A stretch of DNA of 64,000 nucleotides, taken from positions 124,001-188,000 of the forward strand of contig JASBSU010000004.1 in assembly GCA_030148725.1 (NCBI GenBank). Direction: 5' to 3'. Below the pieces are notes generated by a model that was not told the DNA's origin, did not search any database, and was given only the letters and a program-made list of their open reading frames with translations. Below, piece after piece: positions 27,865 through 38,427 of the stretch. Each line of letters starts with the position of its first letter. Position 1 is the first letter of the stretch. Origin of the DNA: Hyphomicrobium sp. GTDB lineage: Bacteria > Pseudomonadota > Alphaproteobacteria > Rhizobiales > Hyphomicrobiaceae. Made by a program: the position numbers and the translations under genes.

Positions 27865-28833
27865 TTAGTGCTCGGCCTTTGCCTTGCGGAACGGTGCCTT
27901 GCCGATCGTCACCACAGCGGCGGTGATAGCCCCGGCGACGAGGCCGACCACTGCAGAGCCGGCTGCCGTTGCGATCCACGCGAGTATGTCGTCGAGCGGC
28001 GCCGCGGGCACGGCTGCCCGCACAGCCTCTGAGACCGCATGGATCACGTGCTCGGGGGCAGCGAAGCCGAACTCGGCGAGGCCGTGCACGAGGATGCCGC
28101 CGCCGACCCACAGCATGGCGATCATGCCGACGAGGCTCAGCAGTTCCAGGAATGGTGGCATGCCCCGTACGAGGGCCCGTCCGACCGGTCCGGAGATGAC
28201 GCCACCCCGCTGGACGAGACGGACACCGATATCGTCCGCTTTCACAATCAGAGCGACGGCGCCGTACACAGCGACCGTAATGAAAATCGCAACTGCGGCC
28301 AGCACGAGGGCGCGCGTCACCATGTCAGGCGCTTCGATGGCCGCCAGAGCGATGGCCATGATCTCGGCGGAGAGGATGAAGTCGGTCCGGATGGCGCCGG
28401 AGACGCGCTCGTCCTCCAGAGCCTTGTCGGCCGCGGCAAGCCGGGTGGCGACTTTGACGCCTTTCACCGCTGCCGGCTCGCCCACGAACATGTGGTGGAC
28501 TTTCTCGTAGCCTTCATAGGCGAGGTAGAGGCCGCCAATCATGAGCAGTGGCGTGATGGCCTGGGGCAGGAAGTAGCTGAGCAGCAGGGCCGCCGGCAGC
28601 AGGAAGAGCAGCTTGTTGCGGAGCGAGCCGACGGCGATCCGGCCGACGATGGGCAGTTCGCGCTGGGCGGCGAGCCCGGTCACGTAGCGGGGTGTCACGG
28701 CGGCGTCGTCGACGACGACACCAGCCGCCTTGGCGCTGGCCTTGACGGCCTGTGAGGCGGCGTCATCGAGGGAGGCGGCAGCCAACTTGGTCAATGCGAC
28801 GACGTCGTCCAGTAGAGCCAGCAATCCGCTCAT
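27865..28833 (-). CDS. DUF808 family inner-membrane protein (YedI-like)
   Basis: MSGLLALLDDVVALTKLAAASLDDAASQAVKASAKAAGVVVDDAAVTPRYVTGL... Confidence 0.9.
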   Translation of the reverse strand: MSGLLALLDDVVALTKLAAASLDDAASQAVKASAKAAGVVVDDAAVTPRYVTGLAAQRELPIVGRIAVGSLRNKLLFLLPAALLLSYFLPQAITPLLMIGGLYLAYEGYEKVHHMFVGEPAAVKGVKVATRLAAADKALEDERVSGAIRTDFILSAEIMAIALAAIEAPDMVTRALVLAAVAIFITVAVYGAVALIVKADDIGVRLVQRGGVISGPVGRALVRGMPPFLELLSLVGMIAMLWVGGGILVHGLAEFGFAAPEHVIHAVSEAVRAAVPAAPLDDILAWIATAAGSAVVGLVAGAITAAVVTIGKAPFRKAKAEH

Positions 28834-28931
28834 TTCTTAGAACCCCCAGAAAATTGCTCCCGTTCCGCGCTGCGGGAACTTCAGTAGCGGCGGTTCCGTT
28901 CCCAACGAGCACCCATCCGAGAGGCGGAACC

Positions 28932-29372
28932 ATGACGCAGAAAAGCCTAGAAGAAATCGCGCAGAAGATGCGCAAGATCGACATCGCCATGCTCTCAACT
29001 AAGACGGGGGATGGCGAGATTGCAAGCCGGCCGATGAGCAACAACGGGGACGTCAGCGAGGACGCGACATGCACCTTCTTTGCCTGCGGCGCCTCCCGAA
29101 CGGTCGATGAGATCGCGGCCGACAACCGGGTTTCCCTGGCGTTTTCCATCGAGCCTGGGCTGCTTACGGGCGGCGGACTGTTCATAGCGGTCGAGGGCCG
29201 AGCCAGCGTCGTTCGCGACAAAGCCCAGTTTGCGCAGCATTGGACGCCGGATCTCGACGCCTGGTTCGAGCAGGGGATCGATACACCGGATCTCGTGATG
29301 CTCAGGGTGCGGGCCGCGCGCATCAAATACTGGGAGGGCGAGGAGGAAGGCGAGGTCAGGCTCGCCGCGTAG
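28932..29372 (+). CDS. pyridoxamine 5'-phosphate oxidase-like / general stress protein 26-type FMN-binding protein
   Basis: EEIAQKMRKIDIAMLSTKTGDGEIASRPMSNNGDVSEDATCTFFACGASRTVDEI... Confidence 0.82.
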   Translation: MTQKSLEEIAQKMRKIDIAMLSTKTGDGEIASRPMSNNGDVSEDATCTFFACGASRTVDEIAADNRVSLAFSIEPGLLTGGGLFIAVEGRASVVRDKAQFAQHWTPDLDAWFEQGIDTPDLVMLRVRAARIKYWEGEEEGEVRLAA

Positions 29373-29498
29373 TTTCCATTGACGGCGGCGCCAAATGCGC
29401 CGCCATCACACCCCATAAAAGCGTGTTTGGTGCTCGGGTCTGATGGCGCACTGCCTCGCCGGCCGCTAAGCTGGCGTCCCCGGAGATGGAGACTACCC

Positions 29499-29801
29499 AT
29501 GAAGGAGCATGTGAAAGCGGTACGCCACGACACGCTTCGCGCCATCGAGAACGCCGAAAGGCTGATCGACGCGCTGGGCGAGGGCGACGGTCAGGGTACG
29601 GACAAGCTGCGGAAGGCGACCAAGCGCTTCGCCAAGCACCTCAAGGAGGAGCTGACCGCCTGGGATGAGAAATATAAGAAAGCACGAGCCAAAAGCGCCC
29701 CGAAGGCATCGGCCCCCGCAAAAAGCGGCGCGGACAAGGGCAACGGGAAGTCGTCACGAGCCGTCGACAAGGCTGCGTCCCAAGATGAGAAACCGCTTTA
29801 A
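29499..29801 (+). CDS. small charged hypothetical protein with Lys/Ala-rich tail
   Basis: MKEHVKAVRHDTLRAIENAERLIDALGEGDGQGTDKLRKATKRFAKHLKEELTAWDEKYKKARAKSAPKA... Confidence 0.55.
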   Translation: MKEHVKAVRHDTLRAIENAERLIDALGEGDGQGTDKLRKATKRFAKHLKEELTAWDEKYKKARAKSAPKASAPAKSGADKGNGKSSRAVDKAASQDEKPL

Positions 29802-29869
29802 CGTTTGAGGGAACCGCGAGAGGTCACAAGGAGTTTCCGGCGCAGATCTCAACTCAGAGAGCCAGTGCC

Positions 29870-30088
29870 ATGCGACTCCTCATGATCTCCCTCGCTACGA
29901 TGTCGGCCTCGGCGGCCTGTGTGGGCCTAATGTTCCTCTACGCCCTCGTCGCCCCGACGCGGCCAGCGCCGAGCATCGCTATTTCGATCGTCGAGCCAGC
30001 TGCCGATTGGCGCGGCGGACCGGTGGAGGACTGGAATGTCGCGCCGAGCGGTAACGGCTTGGTGACCTTGGCGTCCGACGCTTACTGA
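29870..30088 (+). CDS. small single-TM hypothetical protein
   Basis: MRLLMISLATMSASAACVGLMFLYALVAPTRPAPSIAISIVEPAADWRGG... Confidence 0.4.
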   Translation: MRLLMISLATMSASAACVGLMFLYALVAPTRPAPSIAISIVEPAADWRGGPVEDWNVAPSGNGLVTLASDAY

Positions 30089-30103
30089 TGGGCGTTGCCG
30101 GCT

Positions 30104-30343
30104 TCAGGCGCCGGTGCCCTCGCGGACGCATTTGTCCGTAAAGGTCTTTGCCGCTGCGCCGTGCAGGTTCTTGGCTGAGGCATCGGAAGCGCATTTGGCC
30201 TTCACGTCTCCGCTGCACTTCTTCATGAAGCTCGTCTGAGCTGCACCGTGAATGTTTTTGGCGCCGGCCTGGGCCGTGCAGCTATCTGCGAGCGCAGGCG
30301 CGGAAAGCGCTGCCGCGGCCGCCAGAATAATCAACATCCGCAT
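30104..30343 (-). CDS. PsiF-repeat-like exported protein
   Basis: MRMLIILAAAAALSAPALADSCTAQAGAKNIHGAAQTSFMKKCSGDVKAKCASDASAKNLHGAAAKTFTDKCVREGTGA; two copies of A-KN[IL]HGAA-[TK][ST]F--KC. Confidence 0.75.
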   Translation of the reverse strand: MRMLIILAAAAALSAPALADSCTAQAGAKNIHGAAQTSFMKKCSGDVKAKCASDASAKNLHGAAAKTFTDKCVREGTGA

Positions 30344-30531
30344 TTGGGGGCTCCTTGAGGGGTTGGTGGCGGAGCTTCGCCCCAGCTCGGTTCCCCGACA
30401 ATCGTTGAAATACATACAAATGGGTAAGGTCTGCCGCGTTTCTGGCCGGTTTCGCGGGAGCTCAGCCGCCAGATGACGCCCAACCCGTCGCATGCTGGTT
30501 CGCTTCCATCCCCCCGACTCCGGTGGTATAG

Positions 30532-32103
<1,572 letters not shown>

Positions 32104-32121
32104 AACGCGAGGAGATCGGCA

Positions 32122-32547
32122 ATGACCGTTTCGAGCCTGTTGTTGCCGGTTTTCGTTCAGGTCGCCCTGACGTTCTTCATCATGTTCTGGATGGGGTCGC
32201 TGCGACAGAGGGCGCTCAGCTCCGGCGCCGTGAAGCCTAGCGACATCGCACTGCGTCAGCCTAACTGGCCGACGCGCGCACAGCAGGTGGCGAACAATTT
32301 CCAGAACCAGTTCGAGCTGCCGATGCTGTTCTACGCGGTGGTGGCTTTCATCCTCATCACGTCGACGAACAGCATCGTGTTCGTGATCCTGGCCTGGGTG
32401 TTCGTCGTGTCGCGTATCGTGCACGCCTACATCCACACCGGTTCGAACGACGTCAGGCCGCGCGCCATGGCGCTCGGTGTCGGCGCCGTTGCGTTGATTG
32501 CCATGTGGGTGATATTCGCCATCCGCATCCTGGCATCCGGGGCTTAA
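32122..32547 (+). CDS. MAPEG family membrane protein
   Basis: 141 aa, four hydrophobic segments; ANNFQNQFELPMLFYAVVAF. Confidence 0.85.
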   Translation: MTVSSLLLPVFVQVALTFFIMFWMGSLRQRALSSGAVKPSDIALRQPNWPTRAQQVANNFQNQFELPMLFYAVVAFILITSTNSIVFVILAWVFVVSRIVHAYIHTGSNDVRPRAMALGVGAVALIAMWVIFAIRILASGA

Positions 32548-32552
32548 GGGCA

Positions 32553-33851
32553 ATGCGCGCAGGAGCGCGGATCGCGGCGGCTGCCGAAGTGCTCGACGAC
32601 ATACTGAACCGTCACCGACCGGCGGCAACGGCGCTTGCTGATTGGGGCAAGGCACATCGTTTCGCGGGCTCCGGCGACCGGGCGGCCATCGGTACGATCG
32701 TGTTCGATGCGCTGCGGCGGCGGTCCTCGATTGCGGCGCGCATGGGGTCGGACACTCCGCGCGCCCTGGCATTGGGCGCTGCGTCGCGGGCTCTCGGGCT
32801 GACGGCGGAGGACGTTGCGCGATCGGCGGATGGCTCCGAGCACGCGCTGACACCGCTCAGCGATGCGGAGACGGCGGCTCTGGGTGCTACGCTCGCGGCA
32901 GATGTGCCGGCGCACGTTGCCGGTGATATTCCAGAATGGCTGCTGCCGTCGTTCGAACGCGCCTTCGGAGAGCGCGCCGCAGGGGAGGGCGTGGCGCTTG
33001 CCGCGCGTGCACCCGTCGATCTGCGCGTCAACGCGCTCAAGGCAACGCCGGAAAAGGTCATCAAGGCGCTGTCGCACTTCGGTGCCGTGGCTACACCGCA
33101 TTCGCCGGCAGGTGTCAGGGTGCCCCCGCCGGAAGGGGCCGCGAAGGCGCCTCACCTCGAAGCAGAGACCGCGCACGGCAAGGGCTGGTACGAAGTCCAG
33201 GATGAAGGCTCGCAGCTCGCGGCACTTCTGGCAGGCGCGGGACCGCGGATGCAGGTGCTGGATCTATGCGCCGGCGCCGGCGGCAAGACGCTGGCGATTG
33301 CCGCCGGGATGCAGAATACCGGGCAGATCTATGCGTACGATATCGACAAGAAGCAGCTGCGCCCGATCTTTGAGCGGCTGAAGCGGGCCGGCGTGCGCAA
33401 CGTGCAGGTTCTGGATGCGGGCGATGAGGCGGCACTCATGGCATTGGGGCCGCGCTTCGATCTGGTGCTGGTCGACGCACCTTGCACGGGTTCAGGCACT
33501 TGGCGACGCAAGCCGGACGCCAAGTGGCGGCTGAAGCCGGCAAATATTCCGGAGCGCCAGAGCGAGCAGCGGCGGGTTCTGGACCTCGGAGCAAACCTTA
33601 CGAAACCCGGCGGAATGCTGGTTTACGTCACCTGCTCCGTGCTGCCGGAAGAGAATCGCGACCAGGTCGACGCCTTCCTCGCCGATCACAGCGACTTCGC
33701 CATCGCGCCGTTCGCGGATTCCTGGCAGAAGCACGTTGGTGGCGACCCTGTCCGTTCGGCGGATGGTCGTTCCGACACCCTGCAGTTGACACCTGCGCAG
33801 CATGGAACGGACGGGTTCTTCATCGCATTAATGCGCCGACACAAACCGTGA
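32553..33851 (+). CDS. RsmB-family RNA (cytosine-5) methyltransferase
   Basis: VLDLCAGAGGKTLAIAAGMQNTGQIYAYDIDKKQL, LVLVDAPCTGSGTWRRKPDAKWRL, YVTCSVLPEENRDQV. Confidence 0.92.
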   Translation: MRAGARIAAAAEVLDDILNRHRPAATALADWGKAHRFAGSGDRAAIGTIVFDALRRRSSIAARMGSDTPRALALGAASRALGLTAEDVARSADGSEHALTPLSDAETAALGATLAADVPAHVAGDIPEWLLPSFERAFGERAAGEGVALAARAPVDLRVNALKATPEKVIKALSHFGAVATPHSPAGVRVPPPEGAAKAPHLEAETAHGKGWYEVQDEGSQLAALLAGAGPRMQVLDLCAGAGGKTLAIAAGMQNTGQIYAYDIDKKQLRPIFERLKRAGVRNVQVLDAGDEAALMALGPRFDLVLVDAPCTGSGTWRRKPDAKWRLKPANIPERQSEQRRVLDLGANLTKPGGMLVYVTCSVLPEENRDQVDAFLADHSDFAIAPFADSWQKHVGGDPVRSADGRSDTLQLTPAQHGTDGFFIALMRRHKP

Positions 33852-34033
33852 TCATGGGGCCGTTGCTACGGTCACGGAAAATTCTGAGCTACCTCTTGCA
33901 AAGTCGCAATTGGCCAATAAGTTCGCGGTCGTTGAGTGAGGCCAATGGGGCCTGTAATTGTTCGGCCGATCGCCGGCTGACAGGGGCAAGTGGCCCTAGC
34001 CAGAGCGCGGCCCTTTGAGGACATACGTCCATC

Positions 34034-35974
34034 ATGGCAACTATTGCCAAGGCGAAGCGCCCCAGGCGCCCCTCGCCGCGCTCATGCCTCGGTCCGGTTG
34101 CGGACCTCGAAGCGCATCTCCCAGCAGAGTGGTGGCGTAAGCTATTCAACGCGCTCTACGTGAAGACCGACGGTGACGTCGTCGAAAACGCTGAGAACAC
34201 GCGCCGCGATGTCGATTTCATCCTCGCCGCCGCACCCGTGCAGGCTCAAAGCCAGATTCTCGATCTGTGCTGCGGGCAGGGCCGGCACTGCCTGGAGCTG
34301 GCGCGACGCGGGTATCGCAATGTCACGGGCGTCGATCGCTCGCGCTATCTCGTGCGGCTCGCCAAGAAGCGCGCGCAGAACGAGCGTCTGCAGGTCGTGT
34401 TCAAGGAAGGCGATGCGCGAAACCCTCGCCTGCCGGAGTCGAGCTTCGACTGCGTCGCAATCATGGGCAACTCGTTCGGCTACTTCTCCAACAAGCAGGA
34501 CGACGAGAAAGTCCTGACGACGGTGGGCAAGCTCTTGCGCCCGTCGGGCCAGCTGGTGCTCGACATCACCGACGGCGCGTACATGGCCGACCACTTCGAC
34601 CGCCGCTCTTGGGAGTGGATCGACGAGCACCACTTCGTGTGCCGCGAGCGATCGTTGTCGGGCGATCGGGAGCGCCTGATCTCGCGCGAGGTCATCGTGC
34701 ACGATGAGCTGGGTGTGATCGCCGATCAGTTCTATGCCGAGCGCCTCTATACCCGCGAGGGAATCGCCAAGCTGCTCGAGAAGTGCGGCTTCCGTAACGT
34801 GCGCCATCACGGCAACGCGGAGGCCTTGTCGGATCGCGACCAGGATCTCGGAATGATGGCGCGGCGGCTGCTGCTGTCGGCGGACGCGCCCGCGCTGCCG
34901 GCGCGCAAGCCGCGCGGCAAGGTACATTTGATCGACGTCACGGTGGTGATGGGCGATCCGCGTCTGCCGGATGCTGTGAAGCGCGGCGGCACGTTCAATC
35001 CGGAGGATCACGATACGATCCGGCGCTTGAAGGATGCGCTGTCGGAGCTGAAGAACTACCGGTTCCGCTATCTCGACAATCACGCGACGCTCGATCGCGA
35101 TCTGTCGGAGCTGCGCACCGATCTCGTCTTCAATCTGTGCGACGAGGGATACAACAACGATCCGTTCAAGGAGCTGCACGTTCCGGCGATGCTGGAAGCG
35201 CTCGACCTGCCTTACACGGGAGCCGGGCCGCCCGCGCTCGCCGCCTGCTACGACAAAGGGCTCGTGCGCGCTGTGGCGATGACGCTCGACGTCCCCGTGC
35301 CGCTGGAGACGCATGTGCGTCCGGGCGATCAGGGCGCGACGCTGCCTTCGGTGTTCCCGGCGCTGCTGAAGCCGAACTTCGGCGACAGTTCGCAGGGCAT
35401 CACCAAGGAGGCAGTCGTCAGCAATGAGAAGGCGCTGCTCGATTATCTCGAGCGGCTGCGTATTGCCTTCCCGCGACGTCCGGTGCTTGTGCAGGAGTAT
35501 CTGACGGGCTCGGAATATTCGGTGACGCTGGTCGGCAATCCCGATCAGGGGCTGCGCGCGCTGCCCATTCTGGAAGTCGATTTCACGAAGCTCGATCCGA
35601 CGCTGCCGAAGATCCTCGGCTATGAGTCCAAGTGGGAGCCGGACAGCCCCTACTGGACGCAGGTCTCCTATCATGAGGCGGAGCTGTCGGAGCTTCAGCA
35701 GCAGCAGCTCGTCGAGCACTCGGCGCGGCTGTTCGAGCGGCTCGGATGCAGGGACTATGCGCGCTTCGATTTCCGCGCGGACGCCAAGGGCGAGATCAAG
35801 CTGCTCGAGGTGAACCCCAATCCGGGATGGTGTTGGGACGGCAAGGTCAACCTGATGGCTGGTTTCGCTGGCATGCGCTATTCGGACCTGCTCGGGCAGA
35901 TCCTCGGCGCGGCTGTCGAGCGGCTCAACATCGTAGGTAAGAGTTCAGCGCCGCAGGTAGAAGCGGCTCAATAA
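34034..35974 (+). CDS. class I SAM methyltransferase fused to ATP-grasp (D-Ala-D-Ala ligase-like) ligase
   Basis: N-term ILDLCCGQGRHCLELARRGYRNVTGVDRSRYLVRLAKKRA; C-term ALLKPNFGDSSQGI, VLVQEYLTGSEYSVTLVG, YARFDFRADAKGEIKLLEVNPNPGWCWDGK. Confidence 0.9.
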   Translation: MATIAKAKRPRRPSPRSCLGPVADLEAHLPAEWWRKLFNALYVKTDGDVVENAENTRRDVDFILAAAPVQAQSQILDLCCGQGRHCLELARRGYRNVTGVDRSRYLVRLAKKRAQNERLQVVFKEGDARNPRLPESSFDCVAIMGNSFGYFSNKQDDEKVLTTVGKLLRPSGQLVLDITDGAYMADHFDRRSWEWIDEHHFVCRERSLSGDRERLISREVIVHDELGVIADQFYAERLYTREGIAKLLEKCGFRNVRHHGNAEALSDRDQDLGMMARRLLLSADAPALPARKPRGKVHLIDVTVVMGDPRLPDAVKRGGTFNPEDHDTIRRLKDALSELKNYRFRYLDNHATLDRDLSELRTDLVFNLCDEGYNNDPFKELHVPAMLEALDLPYTGAGPPALAACYDKGLVRAVAMTLDVPVPLETHVRPGDQGATLPSVFPALLKPNFGDSSQGITKEAVVSNEKALLDYLERLRIAFPRRPVLVQEYLTGSEYSVTLVGNPDQGLRALPILEVDFTKLDPTLPKILGYESKWEPDSPYWTQVSYHEAELSELQQQQLVEHSARLFERLGCRDYARFDFRADAKGEIKLLEVNPNPGWCWDGKVNLMAGFAGMRYSDLLGQILGAAVERLNIVGKSSAPQVEAAQ

Positions 35975-35993
35975 GCGCTCTGAAGGGGGTTCA

Positions 35994-36446
35994 GTGACGA
36001 GATACGCAAGTCTTCTCGTGTTCGTGGCGCTCGTCGCTATCGCCGCTTATTCAGGTACGACGCACCTACCGGGGCCGTTCTACGCGGCCCTGCAGAAGCC
36101 GGCTTGGACACCGCCCAACGAGGTGTTCTCGCCGGTCTGGATGGTGCTCTACGTGATGATCGCGCTCGCCGGCTGGATCGCGTGGCGCGCGCAGGGTTTC
36201 GGGCCGCTGTTGTGGCTGTGGCTCTTGCAGCTCGGACTGAACGGCGCCTGGGCTTACCTGATGTTCGGTGAGAAGCAGGTCTTCTCGGCGCTCGTCGACA
36301 TCGGCGTGCTGTGGCTCGTGATCCTCGCCTTCATCGTCCTCGCGTGGCCGGTCCGCCGCTCCGCCGCGCTATTGTTCGTGCCGTATTTCCTGTGGGTTAC
36401 GTTCGCGGCAGCGCTCAACTTCGAGATCTGGCGCCTCAACTCCTGA
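35994..36446 (+). CDS. TspO/MBR family tryptophan-rich sensory protein
   Basis: GTG start; PGPFYAALQKPAWTPPNEVFSPVWMVLYVMIALAGWIAWR, QLGLNGAWAYLMFGEKQ, NFEIWRLN. Confidence 0.95.
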   Translation: MTRYASLLVFVALVAIAAYSGTTHLPGPFYAALQKPAWTPPNEVFSPVWMVLYVMIALAGWIAWRAQGFGPLLWLWLLQLGLNGAWAYLMFGEKQVFSALVDIGVLWLVILAFIVLAWPVRRSAALLFVPYFLWVTFAAALNFEIWRLNS

Positions 36447-36549
36447 CGGCGGTGCTTAGCCCCCCACCCGTTGCCTGCTAGGATGGAGGTCGGCGGCAAT
36501 TCGCCGGCGATCTTTATCAGCTACTTCGTCAGCTATCTTGGGGGGCACC

Positions 36550-37353
36550 ATGATACTGCAAGCGGGAGGTTCGGCTGCGGCTGGAACCTGCGGTGATTGC
36601 GGGGCGCCGGTTGGTGGCAACTTCTGCTCCAGTTGCGGTGCCGACCTCAGAGCCAGCTCGCTGGGGTTTCTCGGGCAGGCGGTGGCGCCGGTTCGACGTA
36701 GCTTCCCCATCGTCTATGCGAAGATATTGACGTCGCCCATTCGGCAGACGGTGGCGCTCGCGCAGGACCCGAGCTACCGGAACTATCTGTCGTTCGCGCT
36801 GTCGGGCGTGGCGCTCTACTGCCTGATGTTCGTGCCGGTCGTGATGCGCATGGTGGTGCCGACCGGTGGTGCGCAGGTGAGCGAGAGCATGCTCACGCTC
36901 ATGAAAGCGCTGTCGCAAATCGGCATCTACTTCGGCGTCGTGCTCACGTTTCTGCTCGGCTATGGCCTCTTCCGGATGTTCGCCAAGGAGCGCAAGTCGC
37001 TTGCGGCGTACTTCAAGCTCTACGCCATCGCCATGGGCTTCGTGGCGCCCATCTATGGGGCTTACGAATTCGTCGTGCGGTTCGTTCTGGGTGGCGTCAG
37101 CATGACGACGCTCGGCACGATGACCGAGGCTGATCTCCTCAAGCCGACGACGATCATGTCGGTCGTCCTGGCTTTGCTGCTGTGGGTCTATTTCGTCGCG
37201 ATCCACCGGCGGTTCTGGGTCATGCCGATCTGGAAGGCGACTCTCCTCTATTTCGTCGCCTCGATCGTCTCCGGCCAACTCGGATACTGGATCATGTGGT
37301 GGGTCGGATTCTACTCGGCGCGCATTCTCACGGCAGCGGGCATCGTGACGTAG
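36550..37353 (+). CDS. zinc-ribbon multi-TM membrane protein
   Basis: CGDCGAPVGGNFCSSCGADL followed by about five hydrophobic segments. Confidence 0.7.
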   Translation: MILQAGGSAAAGTCGDCGAPVGGNFCSSCGADLRASSLGFLGQAVAPVRRSFPIVYAKILTSPIRQTVALAQDPSYRNYLSFALSGVALYCLMFVPVVMRMVVPTGGAQVSESMLTLMKALSQIGIYFGVVLTFLLGYGLFRMFAKERKSLAAYFKLYAIAMGFVAPIYGAYEFVVRFVLGGVSMTTLGTMTEADLLKPTTIMSVVLALLLWVYFVAIHRRFWVMPIWKATLLYFVASIVSGQLGYWIMWWVGFYSARILTAAGIVT

Positions 37354-37389
37354 GGCAGGTATGCCGCCGCCCGGAGGGCAGCGGCTGTC

Positions 37390-38301
37390 TCAGGCGGCCT
37401 GCTTCGCTTGTTCGTCGCGCGCGGCGACCGCGGCCAGGTCGTCTTCCACCTCCCACAGTCCTTCGTGACCGCGCGCGCTCGTGTGCTCCGCCAGGATGGC
37501 ATCGAACTCAGCGCGCGGGATGGCGCGAAAGCCCATGGCATCGATGGTGCTCGTGAAGTCCTTGCCGTCGTTGAGGACGAAGCCCCACTTGGCGAGGTGA
37601 TGGTTCAAGGAGGCGAAGCCCATCTTGGATGTGTTCGACTCTCGGCTGAACTGGGATTCGGTATAGAAGACGCGCCCGATGGCGACGCCATAGCCGCCAC
37701 CGACGAGACGGCCGTCGGCGCTCCACACCTCGAACGAGTGAGCGGCGCCCATGTCGTGCAGGGCTGCGTAGAGGTGCATGATCTTCGGCGTGATCCAGGT
37801 GAGGAGCGGGCGGCCCTTGCGCGGCTCGGCACAGGCGGCGATTACCTCATCAAATGCCTGATCGAATGTGACGCGATAGTCCGTCTTGCGCATTTCGCGA
37901 CGCAGGCGCTTTCCGATGTGCTGCTCGTTCAGGAACAGCACCATGCGCTCGTTGCGCGTCCACCATTTGAGCGGGCCGATGTGGCACCAGGGGAAGAAGC
38001 CGCGGCGCGTCGCATCGAGCACGCTTTCCGGTGTGAGGTCGCGGCAAACGCCGGCGAACGTGTCAAGGCGCGGGCTGATGGACGCCTCGCTCGGTGAGCG
38101 CGTACCGCCGCGGGCGATGTCAGCGGTCATGCTCACCAGCAACGCAGGGACATCGGCGATGCGCTTGGGGTGCAGAGCGTAAGCGGTGCCCATCACCCAG
38201 CGGAGCAGTTTGGCTTTGGGCGTCTCCCGGAAGAGCTGCTTGCGTCCGCGCTTTTCCTCTTCGGCGACGATATCCAAAAACACTCCAGCGACGTTGGCCA
38301 C
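37390..38301 (-). CDS. divergent leucyl/phenylalanyl-tRNA-protein transferase (Aat) homologue
   Basis: RRGFFPWCHIGPLKWWTRNERMVLFLNEQHIGKRLRREMRKTDYRVTFDQAFDEVIAAC...SFEVWSADGRLVGGGYGVAIGRVFYTESQFSRESNTSKMGFASLNHHLAKWGFVLNDGKDF; colinear with the canonical Aat at 46729-47409, with ~100 extra N-terminal residues. Confidence 0.8.
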   Translation of the reverse strand: MANVAGVFLDIVAEEEKRGRKQLFRETPKAKLLRWVMGTAYALHPKRIADVPALLVSMTADIARGGTRSPSEASISPRLDTFAGVCRDLTPESVLDATRRGFFPWCHIGPLKWWTRNERMVLFLNEQHIGKRLRREMRKTDYRVTFDQAFDEVIAACAEPRKGRPLLTWITPKIMHLYAALHDMGAAHSFEVWSADGRLVGGGYGVAIGRVFYTESQFSRESNTSKMGFASLNHHLAKWGFVLNDGKDFTSTIDAMGFRAIPRAEFDAILAEHTSARGHEGLWEVEDDLAAVAARDEQAKQAA

Positions 38302-38427
38302 GATCTTCCTCCGGCGATGCGACTCGGGCGGGGCGCCCGCATGTTGCCGGTGTCCTCACAAGACGCGTGCCAGGACAAACGAGGTAAAGATCTGGTGGAT
38401 TAACGATCCGAAGCTGAACGCTATTCG

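Noticed and set aside
34142-35719. 525-aa minus-strand ORF opposite the MT/ATP-grasp gene
   Set aside because: Antisense shadow of strong GC3 bias; no recognisable fold, repetitive composition
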